This document shows, piece by piece, positions 1-8,126 of a stretch of DNA of 64,000 bases. The stretch is from Sphingobacterium sp. SGG-5 (GTDB lineage Bacteria; Bacteroidota; Bacteroidia; Sphingobacteriales; Sphingobacteriaceae). Where the stretch lies: the NCBI RefSeq assembly GCF_011043525.1, contig NZ_JAAKGO010000004.1, forward strand, positions 372,001 to 436,000. Direction: 5' to 3'. Every line of letters starts with the position of its first letter. Within the stretch, counting starts at the first letter, position 1. Both the position numbers and the translations under genes were made by a program. Below the pieces are notes generated by a model. The model saw only the letters and a list, made by a program, of their open reading frames with translations. It was not told the origin of the DNA and ran no database searches.

Positions 1-999
1 CAATTATTTAATCAATCTTTATTTACAGGATTGAAGGCGGCTAAAACGACGAAGGAATTTTATTTAATCAACAAAGAATTGACGGATGAACAGTTAATAG
101 AAAAAGTAGCAAATTCCTATTATGATGTTTTTCAGACGCAACTTCAGTTACAAACAATTGACGATAATTTGAATAGCACCGTAAAAACCAGAGATGTTAT
201 CCAAGGGTTGGTTGACGCTGGTCTCGGTCGAAAGATTGACTTAGATCGTACTAATGTAGCGGTAAATAACCTGCAGGCTAATCGTCAAATTGTGGTAAAT
301 GCATTAGAATTGAAAGAAAACGCGTTGAAGTTTGCTGTGGGTATGCCAATGGTACAAGATATTGTCTTACCGAAAGAGACATTTGAAGTAAATCCTTCCG
401 CAGCATTAACGGAAAGTTTGGTTTTAGCAGAACGGACAGAAGTAAGAATGCTAGAGAAACAAATAGAACTTTTGGAATTGAACCGTCAGAGTATGAAAGC
501 AGCCTATTATCCCTCGCTTTCGTTTTCGGGCAACTTGGGTTACACGGCAATTGGAGAAAAACTGCCTTTTTTTGGAAATGCAACGAGTAAATCCGCATTT
601 TCTGCTTTGGGGCTCAATTTATCCATTCCAATCTTCAATGGTGGAGCTACTAAAGCTAAAATTAATCAAGCGACAATACAGCTGAAGCAATCACAAGTGG
701 ATTTGGATGACACGAAATTAGCTTTAGATTTAGCCAATGAAAATGCAAGGGCGCAGATTAAGAATTCATTGCTTACAATCAATTCAAATCGTTCGAATGT
801 ATCGCTTGCGAAAGAAGTATTAGAAGATACAGAAAACAACTATAAAAACGGCCTAGCTACATTAACCGATCTACTGGATGCAGAAAAAGCTTTTGCTGAT
901 GCGCAAAATAACTACACAACATCGTTACTAAACTATAAGGTAGCAGAGATCCAATTGATCAAAGCCAACGGAAATTTAAGATCATTAATAAACGAATAA
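1..999 (+). CDS. TolC-family outer-membrane efflux protein (5' end missing)
   Basis: This is the C-terminal part of an outer-membrane efflux channel. The reading frame is open from the first base of the window, so the true start lies upstream. The visible protein begins with a NQSLFTGLKAAKT-like stretch that is characteristic of the TolC/OEP family. It contains the repeated amphipathic coiled-coil helices and a second beta-barrel segment (roughly residues 160-215 of the visible part, with GYTAIG and LSIPIFNGG). The late motif NNYKNGLATLTDLLDAEKAF is typical of the second OEP repeat. The adaptor gene follows after 19 bp, so the gene belongs to a tripartite pump operon. The substrate cannot be read from the sequence. 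Confidence 0.93.
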   Translation, partial: QLFNQSLFTGLKAAKTTKEFYLINKELTDEQLIEKVANSYYDVFQTQLQLQTIDDNLNSTVKTRDVIQGLVDAGLGRKIDLDRTNVAVNNLQANRQIVVNALELKENALKFAVGMPMVQDIVLPKETFEVNPSAALTESLVLAERTEVRMLEKQIELLELNRQSMKAAYYPSLSFSGNLGYTAIGEKLPFFGNATSKSAFSALGLNLSIPIFNGGATKAKINQATIQLKQSQVDLDDTKLALDLANENARAQIKNSLLTINSNRSNVSLAKEVLEDTENNYKNGLATLTDLLDAEKAFADAQNNYTTSLLNYKVAEIQLIKANGNLRSLINE

Positions 1000-1018
1000 T
1001 TAACACACAAACAACTAT

Positions 1019-2074
1019 ATGAAACGCGCAATTATTACTGTACTTGTTGTCGCAGCGGTACTAACAGGTATAATTTACATCTTAAATAAAAATAAGGCAA
1101 AGAACCAGGCTGTAACAGAGGCGGCTGCCGTAACCAACGAAACTGTTGCTGTTCGCATCGATACAGCTCGTGTACAGGCGGTCGATCTTTCTTACGTAGC
1201 GAATGGAACACTTACACCCAAGCAGGAAGTGACCGTGTCGGCAGAAGCGTCCGGACGTGTGGTCAAGGTTTTGGTCGATGAAGGCTCGTATGTAGGTGCC
1301 GGACAGACATTGGCTGTGGTCGAAGGCGATAAACTGAATGTGAATGTCGCCAATGCACAGGCCGTATACGATGATGCAGCGGCCAATGTACAGCGCTTTG
1401 AAAGCGCCTATGCAACAGGAGGGGTGACCAAACAACAGTTGGATCAGGTAAAATTACAATTCGAAACCGCAAAGAATAACCTGCGGAGCGCCAAACTTAC
1501 GGCGGGTGATGTCACGATCAAAACCTCAGTAAGTGGTATCGTCAACGCACGCCAGATTGAGCCAGGAGCTTATGTAAGTCCCGGAACAGCTGCTTTTGAA
1601 ATTGTCAATGTGAGTACTCTCAAACTTCGTGTCAATGTGGATGAAAAGAATGTTGCTTCTTTGAAGGTTGGCCAAAGTGTCGATGTATCTGTAAGCGTAT
1701 ATCCGGACAAGGATATCAAAGGACGGATAACCTTTATCGCTCCTAAATCGGATGGTAGTTTAAACTTCCCCGTAGAGATTGAGATTGCCAATCCCGGGAA
1801 TGCGTTACGTGCAGGTATGTACGGAACAGCTAACTTCGGCGGAAAATCTGCTGCCGACGTGTTGGTGGTTCCCCGTACGGCTTTTGTGGGCAGCGTAAGT
1901 GACAACAAAGTATTCCTCGCCAAAGATGGAAAAGCGGTAGCAGCAGAAGTTGTCGGAGGACGTACTTTTGGGAACTACGTTGAGATTTTAAGCGGTTTAG
2001 AAGCTGGAGATCAGGTTATCATTTCTGGACAGATAAACGTATTCGATCAAACGCCTATTACTATCATTAAATAA
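1019..2074 (+). CDS. RND efflux periplasmic adaptor subunit (membrane fusion protein)
   Basis: This 351-residue adaptor links an inner-membrane RND pump to the TolC-type channel. An N-terminal hydrophobic anchor (about residues 4-21) is followed by a lipoyl/barrel-sandwich half-motif (VTVSAEASGRVVKVLVDEG). A short helical hairpin around residues 110-160 contains ATGGVTKQQLDQ, and the second lipoyl half and beta-barrel domain follow. The membrane-proximal C-terminus has GLEAGDQVIISGQ, a family hallmark. The short hairpin and the absence of a lipobox fit the HlyD_D23/CusB-AcrA-like adaptors of Bacteroidota. It sits 19 bp after the TolC-like gene and 18 bp before the pump gene, so the three are almost certainly co-transcribed. 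Confidence 0.95.
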   Translation: MKRAIITVLVVAAVLTGIIYILNKNKAKNQAVTEAAAVTNETVAVRIDTARVQAVDLSYVANGTLTPKQEVTVSAEASGRVVKVLVDEGSYVGAGQTLAVVEGDKLNVNVANAQAVYDDAAANVQRFESAYATGGVTKQQLDQVKLQFETAKNNLRSAKLTAGDVTIKTSVSGIVNARQIEPGAYVSPGTAAFEIVNVSTLKLRVNVDEKNVASLKVGQSVDVSVSVYPDKDIKGRITFIAPKSDGSLNFPVEIEIANPGNALRAGMYGTANFGGKSAADVLVVPRTAFVGSVSDNKVFLAKDGKAVAAEVVGGRTFGNYVEILSGLEAGDQVIISGQINVFDQTPITIIK

Positions 2075-2092
2075 TCTGAACGAACGAGTAGT

Positions 2093-5000
2093 ATGAAGAT
2101 TTCTGAAATATCAATAAAACGACCAAGCTTAATCATCGTGATGTTTATCATCTTGGTGCTTGGTGGTATCTTTTCCTATACCCGATTGGGATACGAATTG
2201 ATACCGAAGTTCGAGATCAATGTGATCATGGTGCAGACGGTATACCCCGGTGCATCGCCGACAGAGGTGGAAAACACGGTTACGAAGAAGATAGAAGACG
2301 CCATATCATCGCTGGAGATGGTCAAGAAGATTGAGTCCACGTCGTTGGAAAACGTTTCCGTTGTAGCGGTCACATTAAACGACGGAGCTGATGTCAACTT
2401 TTTGCTGACCGACGCACAGCGGAAGATCAACGCTATATTGAACGATTTGCCGGAGGATGTAGATCCACCGACTTTGAATAAGTTCTCTCTCGATGACCTG
2501 CCGATCATGAGTCTGGCGGTTACTTCCAGTTTGTCCGAAAAGGAATTATACGACTTATTGGACAACAAAATACAACCTGTATTCGCCCGTATCAGCGGTG
2601 TTGCCAAGGTTGATATGGTAGGGGGAGAAGAGCGCGAAATCCAGGTGAAGGTAGATCCCGAGAAACTGGAAGGTTACGGGTTATCCATCACCCAAGTACA
2701 ACAGGTCATCGCTTCTTCTAATCTGGATTTCCCTACAGGAAGCGTACAGTCGGCAGAAAAGCGGAACACCATCCGTCTGGCCGGTAAAGTGACAACCGTA
2801 GATGAACTGCGTGCCTTGCCGATTACGACACCGCAGGGAGTTACCATATACCTTCGCGATATTGCCGATATACAGGACGGTATTGCCGAAATCGAGAAAA
2901 TCGCCCGTCTGGATCGTAAAAATACCATTTTGATGCAGGTCTATAAGCAATCCGATGCGAATGCCGTAGCCGTATCCAAATTGGTGCAGAAGACCATTTC
3001 CGTTAAGGACGATGAAGGAAATGTGATCGGTGGTGTCGAGAAAGACTATGAAAAAGACGGTATACAGATATTAGTGGCCAACGACTCCAGTGAATACACC
3101 TTGAGTGCGGCCAACCATGTGATGAAAGATTTGATGTTGGCTATTGTGCTGGTGGGTTTTATCATGTTGTTTTTCTTGCATAGTCTGCGTAATGCCGCTA
3201 TCACGATGGTCGCAATACCTTTGTCATTGATTGCCACGTTTATCGGGTTCCTCTTCATGGGATATACCTTAAATCTGATGTCTTTATTGGGATTGTCCTT
3301 GGTGGTTGGTATTCTTGTGGATGACGCCATTGTCGTTATTGAGAATATCCACCGCCATATGGAGATGGGAAAAAACAGGGTGCGGGCGGCATTTGATGGT
3401 GCAAAAGAAATTGGTTTTACCGTCAGTGCGATTACGTTGGTTATCGTGGTGGTGTTCTTACCCATAGCCATGTCAACCGGTTTGGTAGCCAATATCCTCG
3501 CACAGTTCTGTGTGACCGTTATTATATCGACCTTACTGTCACTATTGGTTTCCTTTACGGTCGTACCTTGGTTATATTCCCGCTTTGGAAAATTGGAACA
3601 TATCAGTTCTTCTTCCTTCTTCGGTCGGATTATATTAGGCTTTGAGAGAGGATTGAGCAAATTTACGCATTGGGTGTCGGGTATCTTAAAATGGTCGTTG
3701 GCTACGCGGTTAAATAAATTCCTCACCTTGGTGATTGCTGTAGTCCTATTCTTCGGCTCTATTACATTGGTGGGAATGGGATTCATTGGATCCGACTTTT
3801 TCCCCGCGAATGATAAGGGTGAGTTTATGGTACAGTTTGAACTCGAAAAAGACGCTTCATTGGAAGTGACCAATCAGCTTACACAACGTGCTGAAAACTA
3901 TATTGCTGCAAAGCCAGAAGTCAAGCGTCTGATTACGACGGTAGGTCAGTCTAGCGACGGTGGTTTCGGTGGTGTCTCCGGCACACGGTATAAATCGGAG
4001 ATCCACGTGATCCTCAAAGACGAATATATCGGTGTATTGAATTCAAAGGTGTATTCTGCTGATCTAAAACGCGAGTTAGAAAACGAGTTGATCGGCGCTA
4101 AAGTACGCACTGTCAACATGGGATTGATGGGAGCCGAGCAGGCACCATTGACATTGACTATCGTAGGCCCTTCCATGGACGATGCATTGGAGTTTGCTAC
4201 CGAAGCGATGAAACTGCTGAATGAGATACCGGGATCCTCTCAGGTGAAACTATCCTCAGAGGCTGGTAACCCCGAAATCAACGTGCAGGTCGACCGGGAG
4301 AAAATGACTTCCTTGGGGCTCAATGTAGCAACCGTAGGTATGACCATGCAGACGGCATTTTCGGGTAATACAGATAACAAATTCCGTGCAGGTGATAACG
4401 AATATGATATTAATATCCAGTTTGACAACAAGGGTCGTACAGGTATCGAAGATGTGCGTAAGCTAAAGTTTATCAACGCCCAAGGTACATCGGTTACCTT
4501 AGATCAGTTTGCCGAAGTATCCTACGGATCTGGTCCGACATTGTTGGAACGTCGGGATAAAACACCATCTGTATCCGTAAAAGGACAGGTCATCGGCCGT
4601 CCGGCAGGGACTGTTGCCCAAGAATGGGAAGCGAAGTTCAAAGAATTGCCGCGCAAACCGGGAGTGACTTATCTATGGGGCGGTAACATGGAAAATCAGG
4701 AAGAGGGTTTCGGTACCTTAGGTATTGCCTTGTTAGCCTCCATTATCTTGGTGTACTTGGTTATGGTAGCCTTATATGACAGCTTTGCAACACCATTTGT
4801 GGTTTTATTCTCTATTCCATTGTCGTTTATCGGTGCCTTACTGTTGCTGGCGCTGACCAATCAGACGCTGAATATCTTTACCATCCTGGGTATTATTATG
4901 CTCATCGGTCTGGTAGCGAAAAATGCGATCCTATTGGTGGACTTTGCCAACCATAGAAAAGAGGCAGGCGATAATACCCACGATGCACTGGTTGCCGCTA

Positions 5001-5302
5001 ACCATGCCCGGCTTCGTCCGATCTTGATGACGACCATTGCCATGGTTTTCGGTATGATCCCTATTGCGATGGCAACAGGAGGTATCGCAGATACCAACCG
5101 GGGATTAGCGATTGTGATTATCGGGGGCTTACTTTCCTCGCTCTTCCTGACACTCGTTGTCGTTCCGGTGGTCTATTCCTTGATGGATAGCTTCAAGCGG
5201 CGTTTTGGAAAAGGAGAGAAGGTCGATTATAAGGAACTTATAGTAGCCGACTACGTGCCGAATGAAGATTACGTCGATGAGATGGAAGTGAAGCATCAGT
5301 AA
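2093..5302 (+). CDS. RND-family multidrug/solute efflux permease (AcrB-type)
   Basis: This 1069-residue inner-membrane proton-driven pump has the usual length and layout of the hydrophobe/amphiphile RND family. It starts MKISEISIKRPSLIIVMFI with the first membrane helix, has a large periplasmic porter domain, and a first helix bundle near residues 345-500 with the conserved GILVDDAIVVIENIHRHME (TM4, proton-relay aspartates). A second periplasmic loop and a C-terminal bundle near 880-1040 follow, including GLVAKNAILLVDFAN. It is the third gene of the tolC-like/adaptor/RND operon and is followed by a strong terminator. There is no adjacent regulator, and the substrate is not deducible. Confidence 0.96.
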   Translation: MKISEISIKRPSLIIVMFIILVLGGIFSYTRLGYELIPKFEINVIMVQTVYPGASPTEVENTVTKKIEDAISSLEMVKKIESTSLENVSVVAVTLNDGADVNFLLTDAQRKINAILNDLPEDVDPPTLNKFSLDDLPIMSLAVTSSLSEKELYDLLDNKIQPVFARISGVAKVDMVGGEEREIQVKVDPEKLEGYGLSITQVQQVIASSNLDFPTGSVQSAEKRNTIRLAGKVTTVDELRALPITTPQGVTIYLRDIADIQDGIAEIEKIARLDRKNTILMQVYKQSDANAVAVSKLVQKTISVKDDEGNVIGGVEKDYEKDGIQILVANDSSEYTLSAANHVMKDLMLAIVLVGFIMLFFLHSLRNAAITMVAIPLSLIATFIGFLFMGYTLNLMSLLGLSLVVGILVDDAIVVIENIHRHMEMGKNRVRAAFDGAKEIGFTVSAITLVIVVVFLPIAMSTGLVANILAQFCVTVIISTLLSLLVSFTVVPWLYSRFGKLEHISSSSFFGRIILGFERGLSKFTHWVSGILKWSLATRLNKFLTLVIAVVLFFGSITLVGMGFIGSDFFPANDKGEFMVQFELEKDASLEVTNQLTQRAENYIAAKPEVKRLITTVGQSSDGGFGGVSGTRYKSEIHVILKDEYIGVLNSKVYSADLKRELENELIGAKVRTVNMGLMGAEQAPLTLTIVGPSMDDALEFATEAMKLLNEIPGSSQVKLSSEAGNPEINVQVDREKMTSLGLNVATVGMTMQTAFSGNTDNKFRAGDNEYDINIQFDNKGRTGIEDVRKLKFINAQGTSVTLDQFAEVSYGSGPTLLERRDKTPSVSVKGQVIGRPAGTVAQEWEAKFKELPRKPGVTYLWGGNMENQEEGFGTLGIALLASIILVYLVMVALYDSFATPFVVLFSIPLSFIGALLLLALTNQTLNIFTILGIIMLIGLVAKNAILLVDFANHRKEAGDNTHDALVAANHARLRPILMTTIAMVFGMIPIAMATGGIADTNRGLAIVIIGGLLSSLFLTLVVVPVVYSLMDSFKRRFGKGEKVDYKELIVADYVPNEDYVDEMEVKHQ

Positions 5303-5330
5303 GCGTTTCTGACATACATGTATTTTTCAG

Positions 5331-5370
5331 ATAGGATAATCGAAAATATTTCGATTATCCTATTTTTTTA
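5331..5370 (+). terminator. Rho-independent terminator of the efflux operon
   Basis: A perfect 15-bp inverted repeat (5331-5345 and 5349-5363) with a 3-nt loop is followed directly by a run of seven T residues. It lies 28 bp after the RND stop codon and fits an intrinsic terminator on the plus strand. Confidence 0.9.
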
Positions 5371-5561
5371 TATACGTGAGTTATATAACGATAAAAACCT
5401 AAAAAATGCCCCCCAAAAAAACAGTTCATAAGTGATCTCTTTGTGGCATTAGGTGAACCCTTTGTAAAAAAATGTGTTCCCTTGTTGAGACAAAGGGAAC
5501 GGTCTTTTGACAACATGCATTGCAATTTCGCATATATACATGAAGCCGCTGCATACACGCC

Positions 5562-5591
5562 AAACGCCACAACCTATAGGTTGTGGCGTTT
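5562..5591. repeat. Perfect 30-bp palindrome inside the 21-bp array
   Basis: Every base from 5562 to 5591 pairs with its mirror position around the centre CCTATAGG (5573-5580). The flanks are A-rich before and T-rich after, so it could act as a bidirectional terminator hairpin. Its centre also falls exactly on the 21-bp grid of the array. Confidence 0.85.
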
Positions 5592-5646
5592 TCCGTATAC
5601 GTTATTCCGTTTTGCCACTATGCCATGACGTTCGGCGTGATGTCCA

Positions 5647-5674
5647 TGTTGTATCACGTATACGTGATGCAACA
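5647..5674. repeat. 28-bp near-perfect palindrome centred on ATCACGTATACGTGAT
   Basis: The inner 16 bp (5653-5668) is a perfect palindrome. The outer arms extend the pairing to 28 bp with one T/G position. It is centred on the same 21-bp grid as the neighbouring cores. Confidence 0.8.
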
Positions 5675-5907
5675 CAACGTGTATGCCAAGCAACGCAACG
5701 TGTGCGTGACGTGCTCTTGCATACACGCAAAACTGCGGGGATACTATATTTTCCTGCATTGCATACACGCAATGTCGTATCGCATACATGTCATATTGCA
5801 TCGCATACATGCGAAACAGTTTTGCGTATACGCAGTGTCGTTTCGCCTATACGCAAAAATGTTTTGTGTGTTGTCAAAGTTGCACGGCATGTACGCAGAA
5901 AGGACAC

Positions 5908-6185
5908 CCCTTCTTCTATAAACACACGGGGCTGTACCGCCAGATGAGTTTGACACTTTAAATTGCTTTGTATAAGCATAAAGTCGATAAAAATACTTTT
6001 TACGTTTAACATAAATAGTGTGTATTTGCCGCGGGGGACAGTTTATATGCCTGCGGTATAAAAGTTACACACATAAAATCATAATTCATATAAAAATGCG
6101 TTATATAGTTAATTCCAATTATCGTTGAATCGTAAAAAATTCAACATTTTTTTGAATATGAATAAAGTAGTCCCTTTTTTTATAC
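5908..6185. other. Intergenic stretch with two imperfect hairpins, no gene seen
   Basis: No convincing ORF is present. Two structures stand out. In 6018-6072, GTGTGTA pairs with TACACAC around an inner TGCCGC/GCGGTA stem. In 6124-6157, ATTCAA can pair either with the upstream GTTGAAT or with the downstream TTGAAT, and a T7 run lies in between. Both precede the ABC exporter but lie upstream of its best -7 box, so a role in that gene's leader is uncertain. Confidence 0.4.
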
Positions 6186-6193
6186 TAAGTTTG
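6186..6193 (+). promoter_or_regulatory. Bacteroidota -7 box (TAAGTTTG) for the ABC exporter
   Basis: TAAGTTTG matches the Bacteroidota housekeeping consensus TAnnTTTG and ends 16 bp before the start codon at 6210. No clear -33 TTTG lies at the usual distance, so this rests on the -7 box alone. Confidence 0.5.
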
Positions 6194-6209
6194 TAGCTTA
6201 ATCGAATAG

Positions 6210-8048
6210 ATGAAGACATATTTTAGATTATTATCTTTTGCAAAGCCCATAGAGAAATATGCTATTCCATATATTATCTTTACCGTTGTCGCTGTTATCT
6301 TCGGTACCTTAAATCTTGCCCTGCTGGCTCCTTTGCTACAGGTACTCTTCAAAGGTTCAAATTCGGATATCGCTGCGGAAGATATGGTCATCACCAAACC
6401 GGACAGTGCATTTGATTTTTTGGATTGGTTCACGTATTACGCCGATAAGCTATATACCGAGCTCGGTGCCTATGATGCGTTAAAATATGTTTGTATAGGA
6501 ATTATTATTTCGGTATTCATCAGTAACCTGTTCCGCTATTTCTCGCAGCGCGTTATGGAAAATTTCCGTATCAACACCCTGTTGAATCTGAGACGTGTGG
6601 TCTTTGATAACGTGATGGATATGCATATGGGATTCTTTTCCAACCAGCGTAAAGGCGATATTATGTCTAAGGTATCGTCGGATGTTCAGGTGGTACAATA
6701 CTCTGTTACAGGTACATTGCAGGTAGTTTTTAAAGAACCCCTTCAGTTGCTTGCCTATGTATACGCGTTGTTTTCCATATCGGGCAAACTCACGTTGTTT
6801 GCACTGACGGTTATTCCGATATCGGCCTTTGTGATTTCAAGGATCGTTAAAACCCTGAAGGCACAAGCTATTGAAGGACAGAAGTCCTATAGTAATATGA
6901 TTTCTTTTCTCGACGAGGCCCTATCGGGCGTTCGCATCATTAAAGCATTCAACGCAACAGGCTTTGTCAAACAGCGTTTCCACAACGAGAATAGCTATTA
7001 CGCTAAGATCATGCGGCGAATGGTGCGCAGGCAGCAACTGGGATCACCCGTTTCGGAGCTTTTAGGCGTGGTGATGGTTGCAATTATCCTCTTATATGGG
7101 GGGCATCTCGTCCTGACCGGGCAAGGGGAATTGAAAGCGTCGGAGTTCATCGCTTATATTGCGTTATTTTCACAGGTCATGCGTCCGGCAAAGGCATTAA
7201 CCGATTCATTTGCTAATATTCACCATGGTCTGGCAGCAGGAGAGCGCGTGCTCCAATTGATCGATGAAAAAAATGAGGTAGTGGATAGGGAAGGAGCGAT
7301 CGAAGTGCGTTCTTTTCAGGATTCCATTGCATTCGATCAGGTGCATTTTGCCTACGAAACGAAGGAGGTTTTGTCTGATATTAACCTTGAAATTAAAAAG
7401 GGACAAACTGTGGCTTTGGTGGGTCCATCAGGTGGAGGAAAATCGACCTTGGTCGATCTGATACCGCGCTTTATGGACGTCAACGCTGGAGCAATCTATT
7501 TTGATGGCCGGGATCTTCGTGACCTGAAACAAGACTCTTTGCGTCATCTAATCGGTGTCGTTAATCAGGAATCCATTTTATTCAATGACACTATTTTTAA
7601 TAATATTGCTTTTGGCAATCAGTCTGCTACCGAAGAGGAAGTTATCGCCGCGGCAAAAATTGCTAATGCACATGAATTTATTGCCCGACTGGGCAACGGT
7701 TATCACACCAATATCGGTGACCGCGGATCAAAGCTGTCGGGTGGACAGAAGCAACGTATCTGTATCGCCCGTGCGGTATTGAAAAATCCGCCGATCATGT
7801 TATTGGATGAAGCGACTTCTGCCTTGGACACCGAGTCGGAACGACTGGTGCAGGATTCGTTGTACAAATTGATGAAAAATAGAACCACTGTCGTTATAGC
7901 CCACCGCTTAAGTACGATACAGAATGCCGATAAAATTGTGGTGGTCGAAGGGGGACGAATTGTGGAGGAAGGATCCCACCTGGAATTGATAAGCCAAAAC
8001 GGTTTATACAAAAGGTTGATCGATATGCAGCAGTTTGTTGAGGTGTAA
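6210..8048 (+). CDS. ABC exporter, fused permease and ATPase (MsbA-like)
   Basis: This 612-residue half-transporter would work as a homodimer in the inner membrane. The N-terminal ~340 residues carry a six-helix ABC_membrane domain. The C-terminal nucleotide-binding domain has Walker A GPSGGGKST (about residue 403), the signature LSGGQKQR (about 508), Walker B IMLLDEATSALD (about 530) and the switch histidine in VIAHRLST. Length and layout match lipid A/phospholipid exporters of the MsbA group, but multidrug half-transporters look alike, so the substrate is an inference. It is a single gene between the 21-bp array and the menaquinone genes. Confidence 0.93.
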   Translation: MKTYFRLLSFAKPIEKYAIPYIIFTVVAVIFGTLNLALLAPLLQVLFKGSNSDIAAEDMVITKPDSAFDFLDWFTYYADKLYTELGAYDALKYVCIGIIISVFISNLFRYFSQRVMENFRINTLLNLRRVVFDNVMDMHMGFFSNQRKGDIMSKVSSDVQVVQYSVTGTLQVVFKEPLQLLAYVYALFSISGKLTLFALTVIPISAFVISRIVKTLKAQAIEGQKSYSNMISFLDEALSGVRIIKAFNATGFVKQRFHNENSYYAKIMRRMVRRQQLGSPVSELLGVVMVAIILLYGGHLVLTGQGELKASEFIAYIALFSQVMRPAKALTDSFANIHHGLAAGERVLQLIDEKNEVVDREGAIEVRSFQDSIAFDQVHFAYETKEVLSDINLEIKKGQTVALVGPSGGGKSTLVDLIPRFMDVNAGAIYFDGRDLRDLKQDSLRHLIGVVNQESILFNDTIFNNIAFGNQSATEEEVIAAAKIANAHEFIARLGNGYHTNIGDRGSKLSGGQKQRICIARAVLKNPPIMLLDEATSALDTESERLVQDSLYKLMKNRTTVVIAHRLSTIQNADKIVVVEGGRIVEEGSHLELISQNGLYKRLIDMQQFVEV

Positions 8049-8085
8049 AGATTCTTTTTACACTGTTCTAAGGAGTCGCGTATTA

Positions 8086-8106
8086 CATAATTTGTGTAAG
8101 TTTGTA
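8086..8106 (+). promoter_or_regulatory. Promoter region of mqnE with overlapping -7-like boxes
   Basis: The sequence CATAATTTGTGTAA followed by G and TTTGTA contains TAAGTTTG (8097-8104), a good Bacteroidota -7 box, 22 bp ahead of the mqnE start. The same 21 bp with a single substitution occurs before proline dehydrogenase (61286-61306). Confidence 0.55.
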
Positions 8107-8126
8107 TAATATGCAGGAGAGAGTTT

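Larger units (their letters stand above)
5425..5907. repeat. Degenerate 21-bp-periodic array with palindromic cores (about 23 units)
   Basis: The stretch can be written as consecutive 21-bp units without slippage. Cores sit at 5551, 5572, 5593, 5656, 5677, 5698, 5719, 5761, 5782, 5803, 5824, 5845 and 5887. The commonest core is GCATACACGC or a palindromic variant (GCGTATACGC, ACGTATACGT, GCATACATGC, CCGTATACGT), followed by an 11-bp linker that often ends TTTT, CGTTT or GTATC. Four weaker units at 5425-5508 keep the same period with a different core (GTGAACCC-like). Some units have lost the core (5614, 5635, 5740, 5866) but the spacing is kept. Because 21 is a multiple of three, several frames on both strands stay open and give spurious heptad-repeat ORFs; I do not regard these as genes. 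The function is unknown. Confidence 0.85.

Noticed and set aside
3046..3873. 275-residue open frame on the minus strand within the RND pump gene
   Set aside because: It lies wholly inside the clear AcrB-type gene on the other strand, has no promoter or start context, and its composition is that of a reverse-strand shadow.
5425..5907. CRISPR array
   Set aside because: The period is 21 bp with short degenerate cores. There are no long identical repeats with unique 30-bp spacers and no cas genes nearby.
5425..5907. Plasmid-type iteron origin
   Set aside because: The period would fit iterons, but no Rep gene, DnaA boxes or AT-rich unwinding region was found next to it, and the surroundings are ordinary chromosomal genes.
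5507..5947. 146-, 112- and 78-residue proteins with heptad repeats
   Set aside because: Several frames on both strands are open at once because the unit length is a multiple of three. Changes are not confined to third positions.
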